Positions 26,683 through 36,649 of a DNA stretch of 64,000 nt are shown piece by piece. The stretch spans positions 3,906,001 through 3,970,000 of the forward strand of contig NZ_CP067041.1 of the NCBI RefSeq assembly GCF_016599855.1. The letters run 5' to 3'. Numbering within the stretch: position 1 is the first letter of the stretch; each line of letters begins with the position of its first letter. Origin of the DNA: Bradyrhizobium diazoefficiens (lineage in GTDB: Bacteria; Pseudomonadota; Alphaproteobacteria; Rhizobiales; Xanthobacteraceae). A model generated the notes under the pieces. That model saw nothing but the letters and a program-made list of their open reading frames with translations, made no database searches and was not told the origin of the DNA. The position numbers were made by a program, and so were the translations under genes.

Positions 26683-28791
26683 ATGCGCCCCAGCCTGCTC
26701 AATCCGCTGTTTGCTCCCGTGACCAGCCTTCCCGGCTTCGGTCCGAAGCAGGACAAGCTGTTACGATATCTGCTCAGCCGCGATGAGACGCCGCGGCTGA
26801 TCGACCTGCTGCTGCATCTGCCGAGCCAGGTGATCGACCGCCGGGCGCGGCCGAAGATCCGCGACGCCGTTCAGGGAACCATGGTGACGCTCGAGGTCAC
26901 CGTCGATCGCCACCGCCCGCCTCCACCGCGCAATCCCCGCGCGCCGTATCTGGTCTACGCCAGCGACGATACCGGCGACGTCGTGCTGACCTTCTTCCGC
27001 GCAAAACCCGGCTATGTCGAAAAGCTGCTGCCGATGGGCGAGAAGCGTTTCGTCTCCGGCACGCTGCAGATGTATGACGGCATCCCGCAGATCGTGCATC
27101 CCGACCGCGTGCTGGACGAGGAGGCGATCTCGAAGCTCTCGGGCATCGATCCCGTCTATCCCCTGACCGAGGGCTTGGCGCTCGGCTCGCTCCGCCGCGC
27201 GATCGCGCAGGCGCTGCTCAAGCTGCCGGCCCTGCCCGAATGGATCAGCCCGGAAGTACTGCGCCGCTGCAATTTTCCATCGGTTGCAGAAGCGCTCAAT
27301 CGCGTGCACCAGCCGGTCGAGCTCACGGACATTTTGCCGGATCAGCGCTACTGGTCCCGTCTCGCCTTCGACGAGCTTTTGGCCGGCCAGCTCGCCCTCG
27401 CCCTGATCCGCGCGCAGCTGCGACGGCCGGCCGGCGTGCGTAATGCCGGCGACGGGCATCTGCGCAACAAGATCATCGACGCTCTGCCCTACGCACTCAC
27501 GCCCTCCCAGCGCAGCGCCGCGGCCGCCATCGCCGACGACTTGCAGCAACCGGTGCGCATGCTCCGTCTGCTCCAGGGCGACGTCGGTTCCGGCAAGACC
27601 GTAGTCGCGCTGCTCGCCGCTGCGGCCGTGGCTGAAGTCGGCAAGCAGGCCGCGCTGATGGCCCCGACCGAAATTCTGGCGCGGCAGCACATCAAGACCA
27701 TCGCGCCACTCGCCGAACGCGCAGGCATGCGCGTGGCAATTCTGACTGGCCGCGAAAAGGGCAAGGAGCGCCGCGAGCTGCTAGCGCAACTCGAAGCCGG
27801 CGAGATCGACCTGCTGGTCGGCACCCACGCGCTGATCCAGGACGAGGTGATCTTCCATGATCTCGCGCTCGCGATCGTCGACGAGCAGCATCGCTTTGGC
27901 GTCCGCGAGCGCCTTGCGCTCACGTCCAAGGGCGAAGCTGTCGACGTGCTGGTGCTGAGCGCGACGCCGATCCCGCGCACGCTGGTGCTGACCTATTTTG
28001 GCGATATGGATATATCCGAGCTGCGCGAGAAACCGGCCGGCCGCCAGCCGATCGATACCCGCGCGGTGGCGATGAGCCGCCTCGGAGAGGTCATGGACGG
28101 CGTCGGCCGCGCGCTCGAATCCGGCAAGCTGGTTTACTGGATCTGTCCGCTGGTCGAGGAATCCGAGGCCGAGGGCACCGAGCATCTCACCAACGCGACC
28201 AAGCGCTTCGAGAGCCTGCAGAAGCGTTTCGGCGATCGCGTCGGCCTCGTGCATGGGCAGATGAAAGGCACCGAGAAGGATCGCGTGATGGGCCAGTTCG
28301 CCGCCCACGAGATCGGGCTCCTAGTGGCGACCACCGTGGTCGAGGTCGGCGTCGATGTCCCCAGCGCTACCATCATGGTGATCGAGAACGCCGAGCGCTT
28401 CGGCCTTGCCCAGCTGCACCAACTCCGCGGCCGTATCGGGCGCGGCTCTGAGGCTTCGACCTGCATTCTGCTCTACAGCGAGCCGCTCGGCGAAATGTCG
28501 AAGGCACGGCTGAAAGTGATCCGCGAGACCACCGACGGCTTTCGCATCGCCGAGGAAGACCTGAAGCTCCGCGGCGAAGGCGACGTGTTAGGGGTGCGCC
28601 AGAGCGGCCTGCCCGGCTACCGCATCGCGCGCCCGGAGGTGCACGGCCAGCTCATCACCCAGGCCCGCGACGAGGCGCTGCGGATCATGAAGGACGATCC
28701 GAAGCTGAAGGGCGAGCGAGGCGAGGCGCTGCGGTGCCTGCTGTATCTCTATGAGCGGGATGAGGCCATCCCGCTGATCGGGGCGGGTTGA
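26683..28791 (+). CDS. recG: ATP-dependent DNA helicase RecG
   Basis: A 702-residue SF2 helicase that remodels stalled forks and Holliday junctions. The N-terminal wedge domain (PGFGPKQDKLLRYLLSR; LLHLPSQVIDRR) precedes the helicase motifs: I LLQGDVGSGKTVVALLA, II IVDEQHRFGV, III LSATPIPRTLVLTYFG, and VI QLHQLRGRIGRG. Full length. It is divergent from sdhE-mfd, placing three DNA-repair or assembly genes together, as in related rhizobia. Confidence 0.96.
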   Translation: MRPSLLNPLFAPVTSLPGFGPKQDKLLRYLLSRDETPRLIDLLLHLPSQVIDRRARPKIRDAVQGTMVTLEVTVDRHRPPPPRNPRAPYLVYASDDTGDVVLTFFRAKPGYVEKLLPMGEKRFVSGTLQMYDGIPQIVHPDRVLDEEAISKLSGIDPVYPLTEGLALGSLRRAIAQALLKLPALPEWISPEVLRRCNFPSVAEALNRVHQPVELTDILPDQRYWSRLAFDELLAGQLALALIRAQLRRPAGVRNAGDGHLRNKIIDALPYALTPSQRSAAAAIADDLQQPVRMLRLLQGDVGSGKTVVALLAAAAVAEVGKQAALMAPTEILARQHIKTIAPLAERAGMRVAILTGREKGKERRELLAQLEAGEIDLLVGTHALIQDEVIFHDLALAIVDEQHRFGVRERLALTSKGEAVDVLVLSATPIPRTLVLTYFGDMDISELREKPAGRQPIDTRAVAMSRLGEVMDGVGRALESGKLVYWICPLVEESEAEGTEHLTNATKRFESLQKRFGDRVGLVHGQMKGTEKDRVMGQFAAHEIGLLVATTVVEVGVDVPSATIMVIENAERFGLAQLHQLRGRIGRGSEASTCILLYSEPLGEMSKARLKVIRETTDGFRIAEEDLKLRGEGDVLGVRQSGLPGYRIARPEVHGQLITQARDEALRIMKDDPKLKGERGEALRCLLYLYERDEAIPLIGAG

Positions 28792-28857
28792 GCTATCACC
28801 GCGGCGACGATGTGCCCCCTCGCCCCGGTTGCGGGGAGAGGCGAAGACCACTCCGTC

Positions 28858-29721
28858 TCACCCCTTCTTGCTCTTCTCCGCGAACGCCTTCAGCAGCGCC
28901 GCGTCCACCTTATCGCCTTTCGCATCGTCGGCGAGATGCTCGAACCAACGCGCAAAGCCTTCGTAGATCTGGCTCGCCGGATGATCCGGCCCGAGGAAGC
29001 CGGAAATCTCCCGCATCTCCGCGACCCAGCGGTAGGCTTTCGGGATCATGTCCGGCAGTGCGACCTCGAGTCGCGCCAGGATCGCGGGCTGGCTCAGTGC
29101 GAGCTCGTCGCGGAGCGCGTCCGCTGCCCCCGCTTTGGTCGCCGCGATCACCATGGCCGAACCGATTCCGGCGAGACCTTTGACGATGCCGGCATAGGAC
29201 ATCTTGAGCGCAGAGGCCGCACCCACCGGACCTTCGACGATGCGGATGTCGAGCCCGAAATCCTTGAGCACGGCGACATCCTTGGCGTGCTCACCCGACA
29301 TGTAGAATGCCGGGCTCTTGCCGCCCGGCTGCGGCGGGAAGCCGATGATGCCGCCGTCGACGAAGGGCGCCTGCGCCGAGCCGATGATCTCCTCGATCCG
29401 CTTCACCGTGTCGACATTGACGGCGTTGCAGTCGACCACGACCGGCTTGTTCGCACGCCTCACGATCAGCGCGGCCAGCCGCTCGGCCAGAGCTACCGCC
29501 TCGCCCGGCGGCACGATCGAGAGGATGATGTCGGCGCCCGCGATCGCATCGTCCTCGGCGCCGACGATGCCGGCATCCGCCGCCCGCTTCAGCGTCGCCT
29601 CGCTGCGTCCCTTCAGCGACGTCAGCACGCGCGCGCCATTCTCGGTCAGGCGTCGCGCCACCGCGCTGCCCATGGCACCGGGCGCGAGGATCGCAATGAT
29701 TTTGGACGTCGACTTGGACAT
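28858..29721 (-). CDS. NAD(P)-binding beta-hydroxyacid dehydrogenase-like protein (DUF1932 type)
   Basis: A 287-residue dehydrogenase-like protein. The N-terminal Rossmann fold (KIIAILAPGAMGSAVARRLTENGARV) is of the 6-phosphogluconate/3-hydroxyisobutyrate dehydrogenase type. The conserved FVDGGIIGFPPQPGG and a lysine-containing helix (ALKMSYAGIVKGLAGIGSAM) precede a DUF1932-like C-terminus. Substrate unknown. The start MSKSTSK (29721) is preferred over MSPMSK three codons earlier. It follows recG convergently. Confidence 0.82.
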   Translation of the reverse strand: MSKSTSKIIAILAPGAMGSAVARRLTENGARVLTSLKGRSEATLKRAADAGIVGAEDDAIAGADIILSIVPPGEAVALAERLAALIVRRANKPVVVDCNAVNVDTVKRIEEIIGSAQAPFVDGGIIGFPPQPGGKSPAFYMSGEHAKDVAVLKDFGLDIRIVEGPVGAASALKMSYAGIVKGLAGIGSAMVIAATKAGAADALRDELALSQPAILARLEVALPDMIPKAYRWVAEMREISGFLGPDHPASQIYEGFARWFEHLADDAKGDKVDAALLKAFAEKSKKG

Positions 29722-29829
29722 CGGGGACACTCCAGTTCGAATTCCGAGCGCTACGCTCGGTTCGACCGGAACAATAGCAGAGGATGCGATCGCCTGCGTG
29801 ACCGGCTGCCATCCCGCCGCGGAATGGCC

Positions 29830-30600
29830 CTACTGCACCTTCGCAGGCTCGGGCTGGACCGCGGAGGCGTTGGCAATGCGCGCGGCATTTGCCATGCCGG
29901 CAAGCGCGGCCGCCTTCTTCGGATCCGGTGCTGCGCCCGGCTGCACCACACCGGCGGACATGATCAGCGTTGCGGCATCCTCGGCGCTGAGGTCGACCTC
30001 GACGATCTTGCTCTTGGGCACATAGAAGAAGAAACCGGTGGTCGGGTTTGGCGAGCACGGCAGAAACACCGAGACATGTTCCTCCTGCCCCGGCAGGCTG
30101 CGTGCGACCTCCTCGTTCGGCGACTGCGAGATCAGCACGATCGACCACATGCCGGGCGATGGAAATTCGACGAGGCCGACTTTGCGGAAGCTCGAGCCCT
30201 TGCCCGAGAACAGCGTCTCGAACACCTGCTTGAGCCCGCGATAGATCGCGCGCACCGCCGGGATTCGGCCGAGAAAGGTCTCGCCGACATCGACCAGGGT
30301 GCGGCCGATCAGGTTCGCCGCGAGGAAGCCGACCAAGGTCAGCGTGAAGAATGCGACAATCAGTCCCCAGCCGGGAACGCCGTAGGGCAGATAGGTCTCG
30401 GGCCGATAGGCCAGCGGCACGAATGGCCGCACCACGCCGTCGACCCAGGTGACGAACCACCAGACGAGGTAGAGCGTGATCGCAATCGGACCGGTCACGA
30501 CAAGCCCGGTCAGGAAATAATTGCGGAAACGGCCGATCAGGCCGGTATGCGGTTCCGGGGCGGGATCAAGAGGCGCAGGCGCGTCATCGCGGGCGGTCAT
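29830..30600 (-). CDS. DUF502 family inner-membrane protein
   Basis: A 256-residue protein with two transmembrane helices (YFLTGLVVTGPIAITLYLVWWFV and GWGLIVAFFTLTLVGFLAANLIG). The DUF502 signature follows: PAVRAIYRGLKQVFETLF, then FRKVGLVEFPSPGMWSIV. The C-terminus is Pro/Ala-rich. DUF502 proteins are widespread and of unknown function. It lies upstream of the dehydrogenase-like gene on the same strand (108 bp gap) and downstream of glmS (79 bp). Confidence 0.85.
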   Translation of the reverse strand: MTARDDAPAPLDPAPEPHTGLIGRFRNYFLTGLVVTGPIAITLYLVWWFVTWVDGVVRPFVPLAYRPETYLPYGVPGWGLIVAFFTLTLVGFLAANLIGRTLVDVGETFLGRIPAVRAIYRGLKQVFETLFSGKGSSFRKVGLVEFPSPGMWSIVLISQSPNEEVARSLPGQEEHVSVFLPCSPNPTTGFFFYVPKSKIVEVDLSAEDAATLIMSAGVVQPGAAPDPKKAAALAGMANAARIANASAVQPEPAKVQ

Positions 30601-30679
30601 TCGGGTTCCAGGTCGGTCGCTTCGGTCAAGCTAGGGGCTTCTAGCAGGTTTTGGAAGAGCGCGACCTGATCCCTTATGC

Positions 30680-32506
30680 CTATTCCACTGTCACGGATTT
30701 TGCGAGATTGCGCGGCTGGTCGACGTCGGTGCCCATCACCACCGCCGTATGATAGGCGAGCAGCTGCACGGGGACGGCATAGACCATCGGCGTGAAGGCC
30801 GCGGCCATGTCAGGCATAACGATGGTGACGAGCGAATCCACCGTCGCCTCGGCCGCTCCCTTGGCGTCGGTCATCAGGATGATGTTGCCGCCGCGGGCGG
30901 CGACCTCCTGCATGTTGGAGACGGTCTTCTCGAACACGCGGTCGTAAGGCGCGATCACGACGACCGGCATGGTTTCGTCGATCAGCGCGATCGGACCGTG
31001 CTTGAGCTCGCCGGCGGCATAGCCCTCTGCGTGGATGTAGGAGATTTCCTTCAGCTTCAGCGCGCCTTCGAGCGCCAGCGGGAAGCTGGTGCCGCGGCCG
31101 AGATAGAGCACGTCGCGGGATTTTGCGATCCTGTGCGCGAGCTTCTCGATCTGAAGCTCGGTGGTGAGCGCATCCGCCATCAGGCGCGGGATCTCGACCA
31201 GGCCGTGGACGAGCTTGGTCTCGTCCTCGGCGGATAATTCGCCTCTAGCCTTGCCGGCCGCGATCGCCAGGTTCGCCAGCACCATGAGCTGGCAGGTAAA
31301 GGCCTTGGTCGAGGCAACACCGATCTCGGGACCGGCGAGCGTTTGCAGCACGGTCTCGCTCTCGCGCGCGATCGTCGAGGTCGGGACGTTAACGACGGCA
31401 ATGGTGTGCGCGCCTTCGGCCTTGGCGTAGCGCAGTGCGGCCAGCGTGTCGGCGGTCTCGCCGGATTGCGAGATGAAGATCGCAAGATCGCCCTTGCGCA
31501 GCGGCGCTTCGCGGTAGCGGAATTCGGAGGCGACATCGACTTCGACCGGCACGCGCGCAAAGCGCTCGAACCAGTATTTTGCGACGATACCGGCGTAGCT
31601 CGCGGTGCCGCAGGCCGTGATGTTGATGCGCTGGATGTCCTTGAAGTCGAACGGCAGCTTGACTGGCAGCGAGACCCGCTCGGTCGCCATGTCGACGTAG
31701 CGCGCCAGCGTGTGGCCGACCACCTCCGGCTGCTCGTGGATCTCCTTCGCCATGAAGTGGCGATAGTTCGCCTTATCGACCAGCGAGGTCGAAGCGGCGT
31801 GCCTGATCTTGTCGCGCTCGACGGCCTCTCCATCCTTGTCGAAGATCGTCGCACCCTTGTGAGTCAGCACGACCCAGTCGCCGTCTTCGAGATAGCTGAT
31901 CGTGTCGGTGAAGGGGCCGAGCGCGATCGCGTCGGAGCCGAGATACATCTCGCCGTCGCCATATCCGATCGCGAGCGGCGGTCCGTTCCGGGCCCCGATC
32001 ATGAGATCGTCCTCGCCGGCGAAGATGAAGCCGAGCGCGAAAGCGCCGCGCAAGCGCGCCAGCGTCAGCTTCACCGCTTCCACCGGCTTGGTGCCGCGCG
32101 TCAAGAGATCGTCGACGAGATGCAGCACGATCTCGGTGTCGGTCTCGGTGTGGAACACCGTGCCCTTCTTCTTGAGCTCCTCGCGCAGCTCGCGGAAATT
32201 CTCGATGATGCCGTTGTGGACGACAGCAAGGCGCTCGGTTGCGTGCGGATGGGCGTTGGTCATCGTGGGCTTGCCGTGCGTGGCCCAGCGGGTGTGGCCG
32301 ATTCCGGTCGTGCCCTTCAGCGGCTCGGCTTCCAGCCGCTTCTCCAGATTCTTCAGCTTGCCCTCGGCGCGACGGCGCTCGAGATGCTTGCCTTCGAGCG
32401 TGGCGACGCCCGCGGAATCGTAGCCGCGATATTCAAGACGTTTGAGCGAATCCACCAATTGCTCTGCAACCGGCGCGCGCCCGAGAATGCCGACAATCCC
32501 GCACAT
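30680..32506 (-). CDS. glmS: Glutamine-fructose-6-phosphate aminotransferase (isomerizing)
   Basis: A 608-residue enzyme making glucosamine-6-phosphate, the first step toward UDP-GlcNAc. The catalytic Cys2 follows the initiator Met (MCGIVGILGRAP), which fixes the start at 32506; the frame extends upstream but would bury the nucleophile. The GATase-II domain (GHTRWATHGKPTMTNAHPH) is followed by two SIS domains (CGTASYAGIVAKYW; YLGRGTSFPLALEGALKLKEISY) and the C-terminal motif PRNLAKSVTVE. glmU, a later enzyme of the same pathway, lies 446 bp upstream on the same strand. Confidence 0.97.
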   Translation of the reverse strand: MCGIVGILGRAPVAEQLVDSLKRLEYRGYDSAGVATLEGKHLERRRAEGKLKNLEKRLEAEPLKGTTGIGHTRWATHGKPTMTNAHPHATERLAVVHNGIIENFRELREELKKKGTVFHTETDTEIVLHLVDDLLTRGTKPVEAVKLTLARLRGAFALGFIFAGEDDLMIGARNGPPLAIGYGDGEMYLGSDAIALGPFTDTISYLEDGDWVVLTHKGATIFDKDGEAVERDKIRHAASTSLVDKANYRHFMAKEIHEQPEVVGHTLARYVDMATERVSLPVKLPFDFKDIQRINITACGTASYAGIVAKYWFERFARVPVEVDVASEFRYREAPLRKGDLAIFISQSGETADTLAALRYAKAEGAHTIAVVNVPTSTIARESETVLQTLAGPEIGVASTKAFTCQLMVLANLAIAAGKARGELSAEDETKLVHGLVEIPRLMADALTTELQIEKLAHRIAKSRDVLYLGRGTSFPLALEGALKLKEISYIHAEGYAAGELKHGPIALIDETMPVVVIAPYDRVFEKTVSNMQEVAARGGNIILMTDAKGAAEATVDSLVTIVMPDMAAAFTPMVYAVPVQLLAYHTAVVMGTDVDQPRNLAKSVTVE

Positions 32507-32726
32507 GCGGATCAATATCCCCCAAATCGTCGAAAAATCGCCTAAACGACCCGCTCGGTTTTTAGCGAAGTTCCCAACTAACCAGATACTCAATAATTAT
32601 GACGGATTGCGACAGCGTCCGATGACGACGAGTCCCGACCTGGTCGATGTGGCCGGCCTTTAACCGCGCGAATTAACTCGTTGTCAATGAGTTTGGCCGA
32701 CGATTCGAACCTGGGAGATCAAGGCC

Positions 32727-32945
32727 ATGAAAGCCGCGTCCGACCGCAAAGGTCCGTCATCGCTGTATCTGCGCGCCAGTGAGACCTCCGGCACGCACCT
32801 TGCGCATTGGCCGCCGCCCCAGCGCGGCAAGGAAAGCAAACCCGTCTTCATCAAGCATGCAGCCGATGAACCTGCAAAGCGGGCCAAGCCGCGTGGCTGG
32901 CGCCTGACGCGCGCGATTTTCTCTGAATTCGCAGACGACGAATAG
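32727..32945 (+). CDS. Small basic hypothetical protein between glmS and glmU
   Basis: A 72-residue protein (MKAASDRKGPSSLYLRASET), Lys/Arg-rich, ending in ...GWRLTRAIFSEFADDE. It lies on the strand opposite to the flanking glmS and glmU. GGGAGA lies 11 nt before the ATG. No domain is recognised. The reading frame fills most of the gap and has coding-like composition. Confidence 0.5.
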   Translation: MKAASDRKGPSSLYLRASETSGTHLAHWPPPQRGKESKPVFIKHAADEPAKRAKPRGWRLTRAIFSEFADDE

Positions 32946-32951
32946 CGCGGC

Positions 32952-34319
32952 TTACTTCTCCGGCACCTTTTCAGTTTTCTTGCCGCTGGTCTTCATCTCG
33001 CGGTAACGCGCAGCGCCGCCTTCGCGGATAGTCTGCTGGTTGCGCTCCAACGCCATCGCGTCGTCGGGCACGTCGCGAGTAATCACCGAGCCTGAACCGA
33101 TATAGGCGCCGTTGCCGATCTTCACCGGCGCGACGAGCGAGGAGTTGGTGCCGATGAATGCGCCTTGCCCAATGACCGTCTTGTGCTTCTTGAATCCGTC
33201 GTAGTTGCAGGTGATGGCGCCGGCGCCGATGTTGGAATTGGCGCCGACGGTGGCGTCGCCAATGTAGGAGAGATGGTTGACCTTGACGCCTGCTTCCAGC
33301 GTCGCGGCCTTGGTCTCCACAAAATTACCGATCCGCGCGCCGTCGCCGAGCGAGGTGCCGGGACGCAGGCGCGCATAGGGACCGACCGAGACGTTCTTGC
33401 CGAGCGTGGTCTGGACGATGTGCGAGAAAGAATGGATCACGGTGCCATCGGCGATCGACACGCCCGGACCGATCACCACGAACGGCTCGATGGTGACGTC
33501 CCTGCCGAACAGGGTGTCGGCGGCGAGATAGACGGTTTCGGGGGCGATCAGCGTGACGCCGGCCTCCATTGCAGCCTTGCGCAGGCGCGACTGCATGACA
33601 CCCTCCGCATCTGCAAGCTGCGCCTTGGTGTTGATGCCACGCACTTCGTCCTCGCTGGTCTCGACCACCACGGACTCCCATCCATTGTCGCTGACAATGC
33701 CGATCGCATCGGTCAGATAATATTCGCCCTTGGAATTCGCATTGCCGATCTTGTCGAGGATCGCGAGCGCGCGGCGCCCGTCGATCGCCATCACGCCGGC
33801 ATTGCACAGGTCGATCTTGCGCTCGTCCGCGCTGGCGTCGGCATGCTCGCGGATAGCAACCAGCCGGTCGCCCTCGACGATGAAGCGGCCATAGCCGGTG
33901 GGATCCGCCGCACGGAAGCCGAGCGCGGCGATCGCGGCGCCCTTCGCGAGCCGCGCACGCAGCCGTCCAAAAGTCTCGGCCCAGATCAGTGGCGTGTCGC
34001 CGAAGGCGATCAAAACATCATCCACGCCTCGCGCAATGGCCTCCCGCGCCGCCAGCACCGCATGCGCGGTGCCGAGCCGCTCGGCCTGCACGAAGATCAG
34101 CGCATCGGGACGGATGCGCTTCGCCTCGTCCGCGACGGCCTGGTGATCGGGACCGATCACGACCGCGAGCGCGGTGTCGGTTCCCTGCGGTGCGGCGCCG
34201 AGCACATGAGCAAGCAAGGTCTGGGATGCTACGGGATGCAGCACCTTCGGCACGCTCGATCGCATGCGCGTACCCTCGCCGGCGGCGAGAACGATCGTGA
34301 GGCTTGAGCGGGCGGTCAT
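32952..34319 (-). CDS. glmU: Bifunctional UDP-GlcNAc pyrophosphorylase / GlcN-1-P acetyltransferase
   Basis: A 455-residue enzyme completing UDP-N-acetylglucosamine synthesis for peptidoglycan and LPS. The N-terminal uridyltransferase has [19 protein letters not shown]. The C-terminal left-handed beta-helix acetyltransferase has hexapeptide repeats ([55 protein letters not shown]). The start [14 protein letters not shown] (34319) matches the family; an upstream in-frame start adds 17 residues. It is convergent with the 72-residue gene. Confidence 0.96.
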   Translation of the reverse strand: MTARSSLTIVLAAGEGTRMRSSVPKVLHPVASQTLLAHVLGAAPQGTDTALAVVIGPDHQAVADEAKRIRPDALIFVQAERLGTAHAVLAAREAIARGVDDVLIAFGDTPLIWAETFGRLRARLAKGAAIAALGFRAADPTGYGRFIVEGDRLVAIREHADASADERKIDLCNAGVMAIDGRRALAILDKIGNANSKGEYYLTDAIGIVSDNGWESVVVETSEDEVRGINTKAQLADAEGVMQSRLRKAAMEAGVTLIAPETVYLAADTLFGRDVTIEPFVVIGPGVSIADGTVIHSFSHIVQTTLGKNVSVGPYARLRPGTSLGDGARIGNFVETKAATLEAGVKVNHLSYIGDATVGANSNIGAGAITCNYDGFKKHKTVIGQGAFIGTNSSLVAPVKIGNGAYIGSGSVITRDVPDDAMALERNQQTIREGGAARYREMKTSGKKTEKVPEK

Positions 34320-34498
34320 CGCAATCCTGTCAAATACGGCCGAATCGATCGTTACATGAATGGGCGACAAGCCGACGTCGCCGAGGTTGCCGCCTTGCTA
34401 CCCCCGCAAACGCCCGGAATTCAAGTGCGAGTGGGTTTTCCTGTTAATGTTCCCTGGTTGATTCGGGGAAGCCAGACAGGGCTGGGCACTAAATATTC

Positions 34499-35875
34499 AT
34501 GGCAAAGGATTCCGACCCTCTGGCGGATGCCTTCGGCGACAAGGACACGGGCGGGCTGTTCTCCGGAGTTTTGGCCGAGGAAAGCGCGTTCGATCGCCGC
34601 GTGCTGTGGCGGCTGGGCTCGTGGGGTGCGACCGCTATCGGCGCTGTCGTAATTGCCGTGATGGCCAACCAGGCCCAGCTCGGCTGGCGGCGCGACCAGA
34701 TGGCCTCCGCCGATCTCGCCCGCCAGTCAGACCGGCTCCAGGTGCTGACCAGGGAAAGCCAGAACGAGGTCCACCGCCTCACCTCCGCCATCGAGACGCT
34801 GAACACCGATCGCGACCGGCTCTATGCGCGCGTCACCGTGCTCGAGCAAGGACTCGATTCCGTCACCGGCGCCATCGCCAAGCAGAACGCGACATCGCCC
34901 CAGACGCCTGCATCGAAGCCGCAGGACACGCCCGTCGCCGCCGCGCAGCCCTCGGCCCCGGCACCGGATATCGCACCGGTCGCCTCGACCGCGGCCTCGT
35001 TGGTCGACAAGTCGCGCGCGAGTGCCGCCAAGGAGCCCAAGGAAACCTCGAAGGACAATTCGAAAGAGGTTGCAAAGGACCAGCCGAGCCCGCCGCAGAC
35101 GGCGGCTGCTGCTTCGCTCGTTCCGCAGTCGCCGGTGACGAAGCCGGCGCTGCCGATCCTGCCGCTGGTGCCATCGAAGTCGATGATGGCGCTACCCGAT
35201 CCCGCCGCATCGAAACTGATCCAGCCCGAGCCGGCCGAGAAAGCCACCGAGAACAAGCCCGAGCCTGCGCCCGCCCCGGCCGAAATCGCCGCCGTGCCGG
35301 CCAAGCCGGTGGACACCCCTGAGAGCGTGGCGCCCGCAATTCCCGTCCAGCAGACGCGCTTTGCCATCGACCTCGGCGGCGCGAATTCGATCGATGGCCT
35401 GCGCGCGCTCTGGCGCGGCCTGACCAAGTCGAATCCGGAGATCGGCGCACTACGGCCGATCATCATGATCAAGGAAAGCAGCACCGGCCTCGGCATGCAA
35501 CTTCGGTTGGGCGCGGGTCCCCTGATCAACGCGGCCGCCGCCGCAAAGCTCTGTGCGGGCCTCGCCGAGAGCGACCGCCATTGCGAGACCACCGTGTTCG
35601 ATGGTCAGCGCCTGTCGATGCGCGGCGGCTCGGACAAGCCGGACAAGGGATCGGCGAAGAACTCCGAGAAGAGCCAGGACTCCGTGCCGCAAGCCGAGAC
35701 CGCGCCGGCGCCCGCCCCCACCGCCAAGCCCGAAAAGCACCGCCGCAGCTACTCCTCCAAGCGCTCGTCAAAGCGCGAGGAACCGGCGCCGGCACCAGCG
35801 CCTCAGCCGGCTGCTCAGGCCAAGCCTGAGACCGCCTCGGCGAGTTCGACGATATCGTCGTTCTTCAGGCGGTAG
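34499..35875 (+). CDS. Single-TM, Pro/Ala-rich protein with SPOR-like C-terminal domain
   Basis: A 458-residue protein. A cytoplasmic N-terminus precedes one transmembrane helix (LGSWGATAIGAVVIAVMAN, ~38-58), then a coiled coil (ASADLARQSDRLQVLTRESQNEVHRL). A ~190-residue Ala/Pro/Lys-rich low-complexity span follows. A folded domain (~285-375; TRFAIDLGGANSIDGLRALWRGL, PIIMIKESSTGLGMQLRLGAG, AAKLCAGL) has the pattern of a SPOR peptidoglycan-binding module. A basic tail ends it. It probably acts in the periplasm at the cell wall or septum; the SPOR call is inferred from pattern. Confidence 0.7.
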   Translation: MAKDSDPLADAFGDKDTGGLFSGVLAEESAFDRRVLWRLGSWGATAIGAVVIAVMANQAQLGWRRDQMASADLARQSDRLQVLTRESQNEVHRLTSAIETLNTDRDRLYARVTVLEQGLDSVTGAIAKQNATSPQTPASKPQDTPVAAAQPSAPAPDIAPVASTAASLVDKSRASAAKEPKETSKDNSKEVAKDQPSPPQTAAAASLVPQSPVTKPALPILPLVPSKSMMALPDPAASKLIQPEPAEKATENKPEPAPAPAEIAAVPAKPVDTPESVAPAIPVQQTRFAIDLGGANSIDGLRALWRGLTKSNPEIGALRPIIMIKESSTGLGMQLRLGAGPLINAAAAAKLCAGLAESDRHCETTVFDGQRLSMRGGSDKPDKGSAKNSEKSQDSVPQAETAPAPAPTAKPEKHRRSYSSKRSSKREEPAPAPAPQPAAQAKPETASASSTISSFFRR

Positions 35876-36268
35876 GACGATCAGGGCTCTTGATTGAATC
35901 GCCGTCGGCGCATCTCATTTGAGACTGCGCCATCAAAGAGCTGCCGCCAACTGGCTGATCTTGATTGCAGCGCAGATGATCATACCCCAAAGCGCAAAAT
36001 TGATCTGCAACGCCTCTACCATTGCCAACCTCGCTCGCATCCTCGCAGTCGCGCTTTTGAACGGCGTGATCTGCTCCTGATCGGATCAGCGATCACCCCG
36101 CGCTTCGAGCTGAATGCTAGGCGATGTCGACAATCCCGCAAATCCGTATCGCTACGGTTCCGATCCGCGCGCGGGCTGCCGTAAAAGGGCGCAACGGGCC
36201 TGGCGAAGCCGGTGTAAAAATGCGCCGCCCCTGTTGCTCCCTCCCGCCATCGCGACCATATTGCCCGC
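35876..36268. other. Intergenic region, no supported gene
   Basis: A 393-bp gap. One open frame on + (35894-36184) is Arg/Ser-rich and not coding-like. I see no tRNA and no terminator with a clear T-run. The last ~100 bp should carry the promoter of the following membrane protein. Confidence 0.6.
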
Positions 36269-36649
36269 ATGACAAAAAAGCCGTTCCGCCTCACGCCCTA
36301 TCAGGTGCAATTCCTCATCGTCGTCGGTTTCGTCACCGTCGGCTGGGCGCTCTACGTGCGCTATCTCGCGATCGAGTTCTCGCAAGTGGCGCTCGCCTGC
36401 GACGCCGGCTTGCAGACCATGATCTGCAAGGCCCGCTCGGTGTCGACGTCGCTGTTCAAGAATTCGGTGTTCGGCATCGTCGCGCTGGTGATTGCGACGC
36501 TGAACCTGCTGCGGCCTTCGATCGTGCTGCTCACGCTCGGCGTGGTCGCGGCCGGCCTCGGCATTGTGCTCTACAACATCGTGCTGTCGGGCCTGGCGAT
36601 CGGCCTGCTCATCCTTGGCTTTGCTCGGCCCGCGCCCGCCACAGCGTGA
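36269..36649 (+). CDS. Small inner-membrane protein, 3-4 TM
   Basis: A 126-residue hydrophobic protein (MTKKPFRLTPYQVQFLIVVG) with helices at ~14-33, ~68-90 and ~92-122 and two cysteines (ALACDAGLQTMICKA) in the first external loop. Its 3' end overlaps the convergent 3' end of ndvC by 41 bp. No family name is recognised. Position beside the glucan locus may be coincidental. Confidence 0.7.
   Translation: MTKKPFRLTPYQVQFLIVVGFVTVGWALYVRYLAIEFSQVALACDAGLQTMICKARSVSTSLFKNSVFGIVALVIATLNLLRPSIVLLTLGVVAAGLGIVLYNIVLSGLAIGLLILGFARPAPATA

Noticed and set aside
28812..28846. CCTCGCCCC..GGGGAGAGG palindrome after recG
   Set aside because: Imperfect, short and without T-run; probably a degenerate repeat, too weak to call a terminator.
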